Shown in pieces: positions 18,101-26,322 of a stretch of DNA of 46,936 nucleotides. The notes beneath the pieces are model-generated. The model was not told the DNA's origin. It saw nothing but the letters and a program-made list of their open reading frames with translations, and ran no database searches. The number at the start of each line of letters is the position of its first letter. The stretch's first letter is position 1. A program made the translations under genes and the position numbers. The DNA is from Chitinophagaceae bacterium (GTDB lineage: Bacteria > Bacteroidota > Bacteroidia > Chitinophagales > Chitinophagaceae), in the NCBI GenBank assembly GCA_019752295.1, contig JAIEMK010000006.1, forward strand, positions 1 through 46,936. Reading direction: 5' to 3'.

Positions 18101-21100
18101 GGCTAAAGAATTGTTCGTGATCCAACATATCCAAAAGCCACAAAACAGAGATGACTATCATTTTATAGATAGAAAGAAGGGACTAACAGCTTTTGTTTAT
18201 TCTGCTACCAGCTCCGACAGGGGCGGCATTCATATTGAAGAGCTTTTTGTTTTTCAAAACAGAGTGTACACAGATCGGTTTACCAAAAGAATACCGTTTA
18301 CAAACAAAGCGTTAGAGATAAGTTATTCGAGCTTCAGAAATAAAACAGAACCCGGATCGGAAGAAAAATGGACCATTGAAATCAGTGGAAAAAAAGGAGA
18401 GAAAACAGCGGCCGAATTGTTGACTGCCATGTACGATGCATCGCTTGATGAGTTTAAACCACATGAATGGAACAAACCTGATTGGTGGAATGAACTGTAC
18501 AAATCCGACCAGTGGAACTACCATTATAACCTGGGTAATCATTCATCAACACAATATTATTCAAATCAGATTTTTAACAGTTCAGGAGAAATCGATAAAG
18601 ACATTAGTTACGATAGACTTCCTGCTAATTTCGCAGATCTGTGGCGCATCAGTATCGGCAATCATATTAAGCGAGAAGAAAAGTTATTTATACAAAGTTC
18701 CAATAGCGCTATTCTAAATTATGATCCCTTATCCAGATTGTACAGTAATAAATTACTGGATGAAGTTGTAATAGTGGGCGCTAGTCCTAACATGCATATA
18801 AGGGGCTTAAGGAAAGATGCTCCTTTACAATCGGCACTTCAGGGAAAAGCTGCAGGAGTTGAAATCAAGTCAACAGAAATAAGTTCTTCAGAACCAACGG
18901 AACCCATCATTCGAAAAAATTTCAATGAAACTGCTTTCTTCTTTCCTCAATTGTATGCCGATAGTAGTGGTGTGTACCGTTTTAGTTTCAGCATGCCAGA
19001 TGCAGTTACCAAGTGGAAGTGGATGAGTTTTGCGCATACGAAAGATCTGGCATCAGGAATGCAAACTGCAGAGATACAAACACAGAAAACACTGATGGTT
19101 CAATCCAATGCACCAAGATTTATGCGTGAAGGCGATAAGATGGAATTCAGTACAAGGATTGTTAATTTGAGTGATAAAGAACTTACAGGGCAGATCACAT
19201 TGGAATTAATTGATGCAACAACAAATACTTCGGTAGACGGTTGGTTTCAGAATATTTTTCCAACACAATATTTTACAGTTGCTTCCAAACAAAGCAATGC
19301 AGTAAAATTTCCCATTCAAATTCCTTTTAGCTTTAACAGACCACTTATCTGGCGTGTGGTAGCAAGATCAGGCAATTACAGCGATGGAGAAGAAAATGTG
19401 TTAGCAGTGCTGAGCAATCGACAACTGGTTACAGAAAGTCTTCCGCTATTGGTGATAGGTGATACTACCCAAGAATTCCATTTCAATAAATTGATGCAGC
19501 AGAATAGCAGTAGTGCGACCAATGAATCTATGACAGTGGAATTTAGCAGCAACCCTATTTGGTATGCCATACAAGCCCTGCCCTATTTAAAACAAGGCAA
19601 TGACAATTGTGCTGAAATGGTCTTCAATAGAATTTATGCGAATACAATTGCAGCATATATTATTCATAAAAAACCAATCATTAAAACATGGTTTTCAGAA
19701 GCAGTGAAAGATAGCGCTTCACTATTATCGAATCTTCAAAAGAACCAACCATTAAAACAAGTGTTACTGGAAGAAACACCCTGGGTATTAGCTGCGAATA
19801 CAGAAGCAGAAAGAAAAAAGAATTTGGCCGACTTATTCGATTTAATGAAGCTTGCCGAATCCAATCAAAGTGCACTTGAAAAATTGCAGGAATTACAACT
19901 ACCAAATGGAGCTTTCAGTTGGTTCAAAGGTGGCTATGAAGACCATTATATGACAACGCATATATTAATCGGAATTGGACGTCTGAAAAGATTGGGAGCA
20001 ATAACTCCTGACATGGCTATTCGTTTCAAACCCATGCTGTTAAAAGCGTTGCAATATGCTGATGGTAAAATAAATGAAGATTACAAATGGTTGATTGCAA
20101 ATAAAATTGACCTGAATCAAAAAAACATTAGCAGCATCGAAATCCAATATCTCTATATGCGTTCGTTCTTTGCTGATATTGTCAATAATGCTGAAACTGC
20201 TTCGAATTATTATTTAAAACAAAGCAAACAATACTGGAATAGTTATTCTACTTATTTACAATCGCTAATTGGTTTAGTGCAATTAAGAAATAAAGAAGAA
20301 AAATTTGTAAGCAATACACTGTTGCCATCCATTTTCGAAAATGCTGTAACCGATCAGCAGAAAGGTATGTATTGGAAGCAATCAAACCAATGGTATTGGC
20401 AAGAATCGCCTGTTGAAACCGCATCCATGGTAATTGAATTGGCGTCTGAATTTAACCAACAAAACAATTCTATTGAAAGAACAAAAACAATGGATGCCAT
20501 TAAAACATGGTTGATCTTAAACAAACAAACCAATAACTGGAAAACCAGCATTAGTACGGCAAATGCCTGCTATGCACTACTCCTGAATGGAACTGATTGG
20601 TTGAATCAACAGAAAACTGTTCAAATAGCATTGGGCAAAATGTTAATCAATAGTAACAGTGAAAAAACGGAAGCAGGAACGGGATATTTTGAACAAAGAA
20701 TTGTAGGAAGCAAAGTGGAACCCGAAATGGGAAATATTAAAATAACCACAAAAACAATTCATACAGAGGCTCAAAAAAATAATCAACAAGCATGGGGTGC
20801 GGTTTACTGGCAATACTTTGAAGATCTGGATAAAATTACGGAAGCTGTATCGCCACTTTCGATTCAAAAAAAAATGATGATTGAGAAAACAACAGATCGG
20901 GGCAAAGAATTAATTGCGGTTGATGGAAATAATCCTTTGAAAATAGGTGATAAATTAATTGTGCGCATCGTAATTAAAACGGATCGAGCAATGGAATATA
21001 TACATCTTAAGGACATGCGTGCCGCTGCCATGGAACCGCTTAATGTTTTGAGCGGATACAAATGGCAGGATGGAATGGGTTATTACGAAAGCACAAGCGA

Positions 21101-21278
21101 CATTAGTAGCAACTTTTTTATCAGCCACTTGAACAAAGGGGTTCATGTTTTTGAATACCCTGTTTTCGTTACCCATTCAGGAAGTTTTTCTGCAGGCATT
21201 GCCAGCATACAGTGTTTGTATTCGCCCGAATTCAGCAGTCATTCCGAAGGAATTAAAATAAATGTGGATGCCGAATAA
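15102..21278 (+). CDS. Alpha-2-macroglobulin family protein with plug-like insert
   Basis: This is a very large (2058-residue) exported protein of the bacterial alpha-2-macroglobulin family. These are periplasmic or surface protease-trapping proteins thought to defend against attack. A signal peptide (to about MAQQ) precedes about 500 residues of mainly helical, family-specific N-terminus. Macroglobulin domains follow, with FFTDRSIYRTGQTVYFKSI near residue 597 and repeated beta domains to about 1150. Residues 1218-1257 read LLDEVVIVGASP then ALQGKAAGVEIKS, resembling the start of a SusC-type TonB plug. The A2M domain (FFFPQLYADSSGVYRFSFSM) starts near 1278, and a helical thioester-type domain follows from about 1480. 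The thioester CxEQ is replaced by C-A-E-M at Cys1503, so a covalent thioester is unlikely. It appears to be followed by the FAD oxidoreductase on one transcript. Confidence 0.9.
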   Translation: MNIKRWAFAWILILAGNFLMAQQNDSTFSKQWLTIDSLIGISNLPKSALIQVKALYQIAEEKSDKLQQIKALLYRLALEKNISESDINTSITSLKNELNKTTEAGCRAILQVLIAKQYQEYFNLHRWQLYNRSKTNSIKKEDILNWSAEDFLNAITETYSASLNEKEQLKKISISHYEEILVKGNSESLRPTLYDIIAQDALEYFESEEGRSSRPVNNYSIQQPEALGTWVEFLNVTLTSNDTNALAFRAILLFQELIRFHEKDTTKDALIHIDIDRINWVYKNAYLLENKKQLKIRALSTLANQFESSSASAHALAQLALDKVESAETYQPYVDTTNRWDYVDAKKLIEQVEQKFPKNNPVKSELKNLRHTILRKNLSTESELVNIPDKPFRALVHYRNVDTVFIRILALPMEVTNNNVRDNVTTIHQLCNTKPIFEKQQWLPATEDFQEHSAEIKLDALPHGEYVLFTSSGKNFNKDSDILNYQSFQVSNISFIQNKTDFFVLNRETGKPIAKAIVNIYSRLSYSNNTDWNNAGKLQTDENGYFKFTGYNYNKSLRFTINNKKDQLRILGPTWIEAELNSNDESNVQAFERQNRRAFFFTDRSIYRTGQTVYFKSILTTLDRATKMSKLITQAKSTVYLRDANYSIIDSLSFVSNEYGSFHGKFILPEKILTGNFSLSLRGIEIGTAEFSVEAYKRPTYSTQFEKINQAYRLNDSIRVTGIAKAFAGNLITGAKVSYHIIRNTRPFYYYSGYRSYRNSAAQEIAHGILQTDANGQFTISFKALPDPTEDSASNPIFDFTIEATVTDPSGETRTAKKQISCGYQSLLLQINHPELLNASKEERVNVLAKNLNEEIQPVQVNIKIIELRGPNRLIKERFWKRPDQFVISQEAFLKDFPYDLYNNENEASTFPIIRTALETTIDTRNKKEWTIEKGKLKSGYYQITASAKDSMGNLVEYKNYLQVFDPMEGSIASGQMHLFYTNPQAMEPGETDTIFAGSMAKELFVIQHIQKPQNRDDYHFIDRKKGLTAFVYSATSSDRGGIHIEELFVFQNRVYTDRFTKRIPFTNKALEISYSSFRNKTEPGSEEKWTIEISGKKGEKTAAELLTAMYDASLDEFKPHEWNKPDWWNELYKSDQWNYHYNLGNHSSTQYYSNQIFNSSGEIDKDISYDRLPANFADLWRISIGNHIKREEKLFIQSSNSAILNYDPLSRLYSNKLLDEVVIVGASPNMHIRGLRKDAPLQSALQGKAAGVEIKSTEISSSEPTEPIIRKNFNETAFFFPQLYADSSGVYRFSFSMPDAVTKWKWMSFAHTKDLASGMQTAEIQTQKTLMVQSNAPRFMREGDKMEFSTRIVNLSDKELTGQITLELIDATTNTSVDGWFQNIFPTQYFTVASKQSNAVKFPIQIPFSFNRPLIWRVVARSGNYSDGEENVLAVLSNRQLVTESLPLLVIGDTTQEFHFNKLMQQNSSSATNESMTVEFSSNPIWYAIQALPYLKQGNDNCAEMVFNRIYANTIAAYIIHKKPIIKTWFSEAVKDSASLLSNLQKNQPLKQVLLEETPWVLAANTEAERKKNLADLFDLMKLAESNQSALEKLQELQLPNGAFSWFKGGYEDHYMTTHILIGIGRLKRLGAITPDMAIRFKPMLLKALQYADGKINEDYKWLIANKIDLNQKNISSIEIQYLYMRSFFADIVNNAETASNYYLKQSKQYWNSYSTYLQSLIGLVQLRNKEEKFVSNTLLPSIFENAVTDQQKGMYWKQSNQWYWQESPVETASMVIELASEFNQQNNSIERTKTMDAIKTWLILNKQTNNWKTSISTANACYALLLNGTDWLNQQKTVQIALGKMLINSNSEKTEAGTGYFEQRIVGSKVEPEMGNIKITTKTIHTEAQKNNQQAWGAVYWQYFEDLDKITEAVSPLSIQKKMMIEKTTDRGKELIAVDGNNPLKIGDKLIVRIVIKTDRAMEYIHLKDMRAAAMEPLNVLSGYKWQDGMGYYESTSDISSNFFISHLNKGVHVFEYPVFVTHSGSFSAGIASIQCLYSPEFSSHSEGIKINVDAE

Positions 21279-21300
21279 AAAATAAAGTGACTTTTGCAAA

Positions 21301-22356
21301 ATGGAGCTGGATTATATTATAGTAGGACAAGGCATCTGTGGCACATTTCTTAGCTGGAACCTGATGAAAGCAGGAAAAAAAGTATTGGTAATTGATGATG
21401 ATCAACCTTTCTCCTCAACAAAAGTTGCAAGTGGCGTAATCAATCCGGTTACGGGCAGAAGAATTGTTCGCACATGGGAGATCGATAAGCTGCTACCCTT
21501 TGCAAAGGAAGCTTATACAGCATTAGGAAACGAATTATCTGTTTCGTTGGTGAGGCAGTGCAATATTTTAGACTTTCATCCCACACCACAAATGGAACTG
21601 GCTTTCAGAGACAGGTTAGTGGAAGAAAAAGAATACTTGCGCATACCGACAGATCAGGATCAATGGAAATATTATTTTAATTATCCCTTCAGCATCGGAG
21701 AAATCGATCCTTGTTTGCTATTGGATTTGCATAGCTTGCTAAGGGAATGGAGAAAAAAATTAGCGCTCGAAAATGCTTTGTTGTCAACTCGTTTTGAATG
21801 GGTTGATTGTAGCATCGAAAATGAGCAAGTGATTTATAAGGATCAGCACGCATCAAAGATTATTTTTTGTGAGGGATCAGAAGGGATCGACAATCGTTAT
21901 TTCAATTTACTTCCTTATGCAAGAAATAAAGGAGAAGCCATCATTGCTTCCATACCCGGACTTCCAAGAGATAATATTTATAAACAAGGTATTAATCTTG
22001 TTCCATGGCAGGATGATTTATGGTGGATTGGATCAACCTATGATTGGAATTTTACCGATCTACTTCCCACTGCCGATTTCAGAAGAAAAGTGCAAACACA
22101 ATTATACCACTGGTTAAAACTTCCTTTTGAAATAGTAGATCATATTGCATCTGAGCGCCCTGCTAATATGGAAAGAAGACCCTTTGCAGGATTGCATCCG
22201 GTTCATCAGACAGTTGGCTTATTTAATGGTATGGGCACCAAGGGATGTTCCCTTTCGCCTTATTTTGCCAAACAGTTTACTGACTATTTATTATATCAAA
22301 CACCCATGGAACCTTTGGTAGATGTAAATCGGTTCAAGAAGATTTTAAGCCGCTAA
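21301..22356 (+). CDS. FAD-dependent oxidoreductase (DAO family)
   Basis: This 351-residue flavoprotein belongs to the D-amino-acid-oxidase-like fold. The N-terminal dinucleotide motif GQGICG (9-14) sits in a Rossmann strand IIVGQGICGTFLSWNL, followed by the acidic strand end VIDDD. ASGVINPVTGRRIVRTWEID is the conserved second segment, and the C-terminal FAD-contact region is GLFNGMGTKGCSLSPYFA. The substrate is not identifiable; amine or amino-acid oxidation is typical of the family. It starts 22 bp after the alpha-2-macroglobulin gene, suggesting cotranscription, though no functional link between the two is obvious. Confidence 0.8.
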   Translation: MELDYIIVGQGICGTFLSWNLMKAGKKVLVIDDDQPFSSTKVASGVINPVTGRRIVRTWEIDKLLPFAKEAYTALGNELSVSLVRQCNILDFHPTPQMELAFRDRLVEEKEYLRIPTDQDQWKYYFNYPFSIGEIDPCLLLDLHSLLREWRKKLALENALLSTRFEWVDCSIENEQVIYKDQHASKIIFCEGSEGIDNRYFNLLPYARNKGEAIIASIPGLPRDNIYKQGINLVPWQDDLWWIGSTYDWNFTDLLPTADFRRKVQTQLYHWLKLPFEIVDHIASERPANMERRPFAGLHPVHQTVGLFNGMGTKGCSLSPYFAKQFTDYLLYQTPMEPLVDVNRFKKILSR

Positions 22357-22408
22357 TTGGTAACAAAAAATTAATTTTAACCCCAACCGAATATTTTAAG
22401 CATTCAGC

Positions 22409-22885
22409 ATGGGTAAGATCGCTTCCGAAACAACATACAATAAGCTTCATAAAGAACAGCAGGTTTTTAAAATGGAAGCCGCAGATCATCCCAACGAAGA
22501 CGTTTATAATATTCCGCTCCGCTATCGCAAGATGGAGAACCTTCATATTGTTTTCTGGCTTTTCAAAGATGTGGCTTGGTGTATGGTTTGGAAGCCACTG
22601 GGAATTTTAATGATCTTCCCTACTTTAATTGTTTCCATTGTAATTGCCTGGAGAACTCGCCAGTACGTTTCTGAACTCTGTCATAACCTTGCCATCACTA
22701 TTTGGATTACGGCCAATTCCTATTGGATGATTAGTGAATTCATGGGTTTTGATACCCATCCCTTATTTGGTAGTTTTACCATGAAGCATCTTGCAATTAT
22801 TCCTTTTAGCATTGGATTGATGATATTGGGCTTTTATTACCTGATTTGGAAGCCCCGTCACAAAGACGAACTTGAAACAATGTAG
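22409..22885 (+). CDS. Small integral membrane protein of unknown function
   Basis: I do not recognise a named family. The 158-residue protein has a charged, soluble N-terminus (1-43) and then three to four hydrophobic helices (about 45-60, 63-81, 90-108 and 127-147). Aromatic residues are numerous (WLFKDVAWCMVW, ITIWITANSYWM), and a short charged tail (KPRHKDELETM) follows. It is 52 bp downstream of the FAD oxidoreductase on the same strand and could be cotranscribed. The composition is that of a real protein, and similar uncharacterised membrane proteins are widespread in Bacteroidota. Confidence 0.7.
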   Translation: MGKIASETTYNKLHKEQQVFKMEAADHPNEDVYNIPLRYRKMENLHIVFWLFKDVAWCMVWKPLGILMIFPTLIVSIVIAWRTRQYVSELCHNLAITIWITANSYWMISEFMGFDTHPLFGSFTMKHLAIIPFSIGLMILGFYYLIWKPRHKDELETM

Positions 22886-23256
22886 CAAATTTCGACCCTT
22901 TTTTAGCTATTTTACCACTCCTCATTCATACTTTACCACTGGTATGAATGCGAGTCCCGCTTGACCTGCATCTCCTTTGATGTACACACGCATTGCATAT
23001 ATCTTTACTGTATCAAAGCAAACGGAGCCAGTCTCCCAACCAAATGAACCACTTATTAGAATTTCTCTTAGCTCGTTGTAGACAGCGTGAAAATCCACCA
23101 GAAATCCATCAACTTTAAATTCCATCAAAAATTAATGTGTCTGAAACCATTAACCAGTATTGAAGCTGGTTAACTTTAGCATCAACTTATATTTTGATGG
23201 TGGTCATAGCATGGCCCGAGCATCAACCAATTTTAAAACTTACACTTATGTATACC
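22886..23256. other. Intergenic region with one doubtful small ORF
   Basis: This 371-bp gap has no certain gene. It holds a possible 67-codon minus-strand ORF (22922-23125). A TAACTTTA sequence near 23169, one mismatch from TAnnTTTG, could serve the lipoprotein operon to the right. No clear terminator hairpin follows the membrane-protein gene. Confidence 0.4.
22922..23125 (-). CDS. Possible small hypothetical protein (67 aa)
   Basis: This is an ATG-started 67-codon minus-strand ORF in an otherwise empty gap, convergent with the membrane-protein gene and divergent from the lipoprotein operon. The predicted protein (MEFKVDGFLVDFHAVYNELR onward) has a balanced composition with beta-like hydrophobic alternation, more gene-like than a typical shadow ORF, but matches nothing I know. 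No promoter or terminator is evident. It could equally be chance. Confidence 0.3.
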   Translation of the reverse strand: MEFKVDGFLVDFHAVYNELREILISGSFGWETGSVCFDTVKIYAMRVYIKGDAGQAGLAFIPVVKYE

Positions 23257-23589
23257 ATGAAACCAATCGTTATAGCGATTTTGGCAGGCGCTGCTTTATT
23301 ATTTTTATTTTCCTGCGATGAGCCTCAGAAAAATGAGGACATTACCAATGACGTAAATAAATCAGGAGCTATTGAATCTGCAGTAAAAGTGCAGCGCCTC
23401 GATAGTTTGCACGATATATTAATTACAACACACGCTGTTTGGGTGAACAACAGCATCCTTAAAAATATCGAATACCGCGATACGCTTCCGAGTCTGGGTG
23501 AACACTATACCACTGCAGAAAATCAGGATGGCGACACAAAGCAAGTGCGCGTGAAAAAAGATTATGAAATCTATATCACTGTAAAGTAA
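23257..23589 (+). CDS. Small lipoprotein of unknown function
   Basis: This 110-residue predicted lipoprotein begins MKPIVIAILAGAALLFLFSC, with lipobox LFSC and Cys20 as the lipidated residue. An ATG nine bases earlier (23248) is an alternative start. The mature part is short and charged (DEPQKNEDITND at its N-terminus) and ends in a Lys/Glu/Tyr-rich strand. No family is recognised. The gene is four bases from the next lipoprotein gene, which is followed within eleven bases by the glutathionylspermidine-synthase-like ligase, so the three very likely form one operon and may act together at the envelope. Confidence 0.75.
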   Translation: MKPIVIAILAGAALLFLFSCDEPQKNEDITNDVNKSGAIESAVKVQRLDSLHDILITTHAVWVNNSILKNIEYRDTLPSLGEHYTTAENQDGDTKQVRVKKDYEIYITVK

Positions 23590-23593
23590 TCAC

Positions 23594-23932
23594 ATGAAAA
23601 AATCGAAATACATACAACTGGTATTGATTACAGCCACTTTGGCAAGTTGTAATCAGGCAAAGAAACCTGATTGGGGCGACAATACCAATCTGCATATTAG
23701 AAGCGATTCCACAGCGCCCTATACCAATGTGCATCATCATGGAGGAATAGGAACTGCCTTGTTATGGTACTATGCGTTTAGGCCTTATGGCAACTACAGC
23801 AACGGTTATTATCAGCGTGCAGGATATTATTCCAGCGCCATCCATCCCAGTTCCAATATCGGAACAAATGGATTCAAGAGTGCTGTTACAAGGGGTGGAT
23901 TTGGAAGAAGTGGATTTAGTGTTTCTTCATAA
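23594..23932 (+). CDS. Small Gly/Tyr/Ser-rich lipoprotein (YgiB-like context)
   Basis: This 112-residue predicted lipoprotein has lipobox LASC (Cys19). After the lipid anchor the chain is rich in Tyr, Gly, Asn and Ser, has a His cluster (NVHHHGG) and ends RGGFGRSGFSVSS. In E. coli the lipoprotein YgiB (DUF1190) precedes YgiC, a glutathionylspermidine-synthase-like ligase. The same gene order and a similar Gly/Phe/Ser tail are seen here. True homology cannot be proven by eye in such low-complexity sequence. It lies four bases after one lipoprotein gene and ten bases before the ligase. Confidence 0.75.
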   Translation: MKKSKYIQLVLITATLASCNQAKKPDWGDNTNLHIRSDSTAPYTNVHHHGGIGTALLWYYAFRPYGNYSNGYYQRAGYYSSAIHPSSNIGTNGFKSAVTRGGFGRSGFSVSS

Positions 23933-23942
23933 AATTTTAGTG

Positions 23943-25073
23943 ATGAAAAGAAATCAAATAAATGCCAGAAATAATTGGCAGAAAGAAGTTGAAAAACTGG
24001 GGTTCGGATTTCATACAACGAACCTTCCCTACTGGGATGAATCGGTGTACTACAGTTTCGAAATGCCTGAAATTCTGGCGATCGAAAAAGCTACAAACGA
24101 ACTTTGGGATCTATGCCTTGGTGCCGTGCAGCATGTGATGGATGAAAAATTATATAGTCAGTTTCGTATTCCCGATTGGGCCATTCCAATGATTGAGAGA
24201 AGCTGGACAGAAGACCATCCAGCTATTTATGGAAGGTTTGATCTTTGTGTAAAAGATAATGAGATCAAAATGTTGGAATTCAATGCAGATACGCCTACCA
24301 GCTTATACGAAGCAGGAATTGTGCAATGGTTTTGGTTACAGGATTTCGATAAAAATAAAGACCAGTTTAATAGTGTGCACGAAAAACTGATCAACTACTG
24401 GAAGTATTTAAAAAATTATCTGAATGCAGGCAAACTACATTTTAGTTGTTTAAAAGAAACACTGGAAGATTTGACCAACACAGAATATATGCGCGACTGC
24501 GCCATACAAGCGGGTATTGATACCAAACTGGTTTTTATAGACGATATTGGATGGGATGCAGACAACAAACAGTTTCTGGACTTAGAAGATGAAGCGATAA
24601 AAAATATTTTCAAACTCTATCCTTGGGAATGGATTTTAAGTGAATCGTTTGGTAAAAATATTCCAGACGATAGCAACAACGCTTTATGGATCGAACCCGC
24701 ATGGAAAATGATCTTATCTAATAAAGCAATACTTCCTGTTTTATGGAAATTATATCCGGATTGTAAGTATTTATTGCCTGCTTATTTCGAAGCAGATCGA
24801 TTAAGTAATTATGTAAAGAAACCGATCTTATCGAGAGAGGGTGCAAATATTGATCTTGTAATGAAAAATATTGCTTTGGCAAAAACAGAAGGTCAATATG
24901 GTGCAGAGGGTTATATTTATCAGGAACTATTTACACTGCCAAACTTCAGCGATCATTACCCTGTAGTTGGATCTTGGATAATCGGACAAGAAGCAGCAGG
25001 GATAGGCATTCGGGAAGCTGATAGTTTGATTACGGATAACCAGAGCAGGTTTGTTCCACACTTAATTCAATAG
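23943..25073 (+). CDS. Glutathionylspermidine-synthase-like ATP-grasp ligase (YgiC/YjfC type)
   Basis: This 376-residue protein resembles the synthetase half of glutathionylspermidine synthase, the stand-alone YgiC/YjfC group. These ATP-grasp ligases form amide bonds between a peptide carboxylate and an amine. The hallmark MLEFNADTPTSLYEAG lies at 110-125, preceded by YGRFDLCVKDN, the expected metal/substrate region. The C-terminal half carries REGANIDLV and EGYIYQELF, consistent with the ATP-grasp core. The start at 23943 is the first ATG after the preceding lipoprotein stop; an upstream in-frame extension would overlap that gene. No amidase domain is fused, unlike E. coli Gss. The physiological substrate is unknown. 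It is convergent with the MFS gene. Confidence 0.88.
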   Translation: MKRNQINARNNWQKEVEKLGFGFHTTNLPYWDESVYYSFEMPEILAIEKATNELWDLCLGAVQHVMDEKLYSQFRIPDWAIPMIERSWTEDHPAIYGRFDLCVKDNEIKMLEFNADTPTSLYEAGIVQWFWLQDFDKNKDQFNSVHEKLINYWKYLKNYLNAGKLHFSCLKETLEDLTNTEYMRDCAIQAGIDTKLVFIDDIGWDADNKQFLDLEDEAIKNIFKLYPWEWILSESFGKNIPDDSNNALWIEPAWKMILSNKAILPVLWKLYPDCKYLLPAYFEADRLSNYVKKPILSREGANIDLVMKNIALAKTEGQYGAEGYIYQELFTLPNFSDHYPVVGSWIIGQEAAGIGIREADSLITDNQSRFVPHLIQ

Positions 25074-25083
25074 TTTTGAAGCC

Positions 25084-26223
25084 TCACCACTTCACTCTGT
25101 TTGCCAGTATGGTAATACTTAATCCTAATATGGCAATCAGACTGAACGACCATCTTAAACTGGAATATTCAGCGATGGTACCGATCAGTGGCGGCCCTAA
25201 TAAAAATCCAATAAATCCAATCGTTGAAATCGCAGCCAATGCAGTTCCGGGCGACATGGTTTTTGATTTTCCAGCAGCGCTATAAACAAGTGGCACTACA
25301 GAAGAAACACCCAGACCTACCAGCATAAAACCCAATCCGGCACTGAACATATAAGGGAAAGAAACAGAAATCAATAAGCCACTGGCAATGCAGATTCCGC
25401 TGGCGGTCAATACATTTTTAATACCAAATTGCTGTGTTATTCGATCACTCACAAATCTACCGCCCGCCATGGTGCTCATAAATAATAAGTATCCAAGTGT
25501 AATCCACTGTGCAGGTGCTTTTACAATTTTCTGAAAGTACACACCACTCCAATCGAACATGGTTCCTTCACAAACCATGCTGCCGAAAGCTATCAAACCA
25601 TAGATCAGAATAAAACGATCGGGTTTTGTGAAAAAAGAACTATTGCCAGTTCCCTTATTATCTTTTACCGTGTATTTAGAAAAATAAAATGAGGCTACTA
25701 TCGCTGCCAGAAAAATGATTATAAAGTGCACAAATGGATTCAGGTTCAGTGCAATCATAAGCGTGCCAAATGCAGCGCCGCTAAAACCCGCCAAACTCCA
25801 GATGCCATGAAAGGAAGCCATGATAGTTCGTCCATACATTTGCTCCACAGCAATAGCTTGCGTATTAACAGATATATTAAAATAATTACCAAAAGTTCCA
25901 AATACAAAGAGCCATACAGCCAGTTGCCAGGGTTGTTGCACCAAACCAATCAGCACCAGTGTAAGAGGGTAAAAAAAGGCTGCTGTTATCAAAACAGTTC
26001 GGCTTCCTAATTTAGAAATAACCCATCCTGTAAAAGGCAGACTGGTCATGGTACCCACTGGAAGTGCAAAAAGGATCAGGCCTAATTGTCCATCACTAAG
26101 CGTTAAATGGTGTTTAATATTGGGGATGCGACTAGCCCAGCTAGCAAAACTTAAACCTGCAATAAAAAAGAAAACAGCGATTGCTATCCGATAGGATTTA
26201 GGCGAAATATTACTCGAATTCAT
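25084..26223 (-). CDS. MFS transporter (YbjJ/FucP-like)
   Basis: This 379-residue integral membrane transporter has about twelve hydrophobic helices. After a short cytoplasmic N-terminus, [20 protein letters not shown] and [14 protein letters not shown] give the loop 2-3 basic motif of the major facilitator superfamily. The sequence around [20 protein letters not shown] resembles the YbjJ-type group. The substrate cannot be deduced. It ends eleven bases from the ligase gene on the opposite strand, with no terminator in the spacer, so the two transcripts may overlap at their 3' ends. It diverges from aspS. Confidence 0.85.
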   Translation of the reverse strand: MNSSNISPKSYRIAIAVFFFIAGLSFASWASRIPNIKHHLTLSDGQLGLILFALPVGTMTSLPFTGWVISKLGSRTVLITAAFFYPLTLVLIGLVQQPWQLAVWLFVFGTFGNYFNISVNTQAIAVEQMYGRTIMASFHGIWSLAGFSGAAFGTLMIALNLNPFVHFIIIFLAAIVASFYFSKYTVKDNKGTGNSSFFTKPDRFILIYGLIAFGSMVCEGTMFDWSGVYFQKIVKAPAQWITLGYLLFMSTMAGGRFVSDRITQQFGIKNVLTASGICIASGLLISVSFPYMFSAGLGFMLVGLGVSSVVPLVYSAAGKSKTMSPGTALAAISTIGFIGFLLGPPLIGTIAEYSSLRWSFSLIAILGLSITILANRVKW

Positions 26224-26265
26224 TCAAATAAAGGTAAGACAAGGAAGGCAAGTCACCCAATTCGT

Positions 26266-26273
26266 TATATTTG
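26266..26273 (+). promoter_or_regulatory. Candidate -7 box of aspS
   Basis: TATATTTG matches TAnnTTTG exactly, 49 nt before the aspS ATG. The -33 position has no good TTTG. Confidence 0.45.
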
Positions 26274-26322
26274 CCGCCCGGAACTTTTAAGTGTTCCTTC
26301 AAAAATTTCAAATAATAATATT

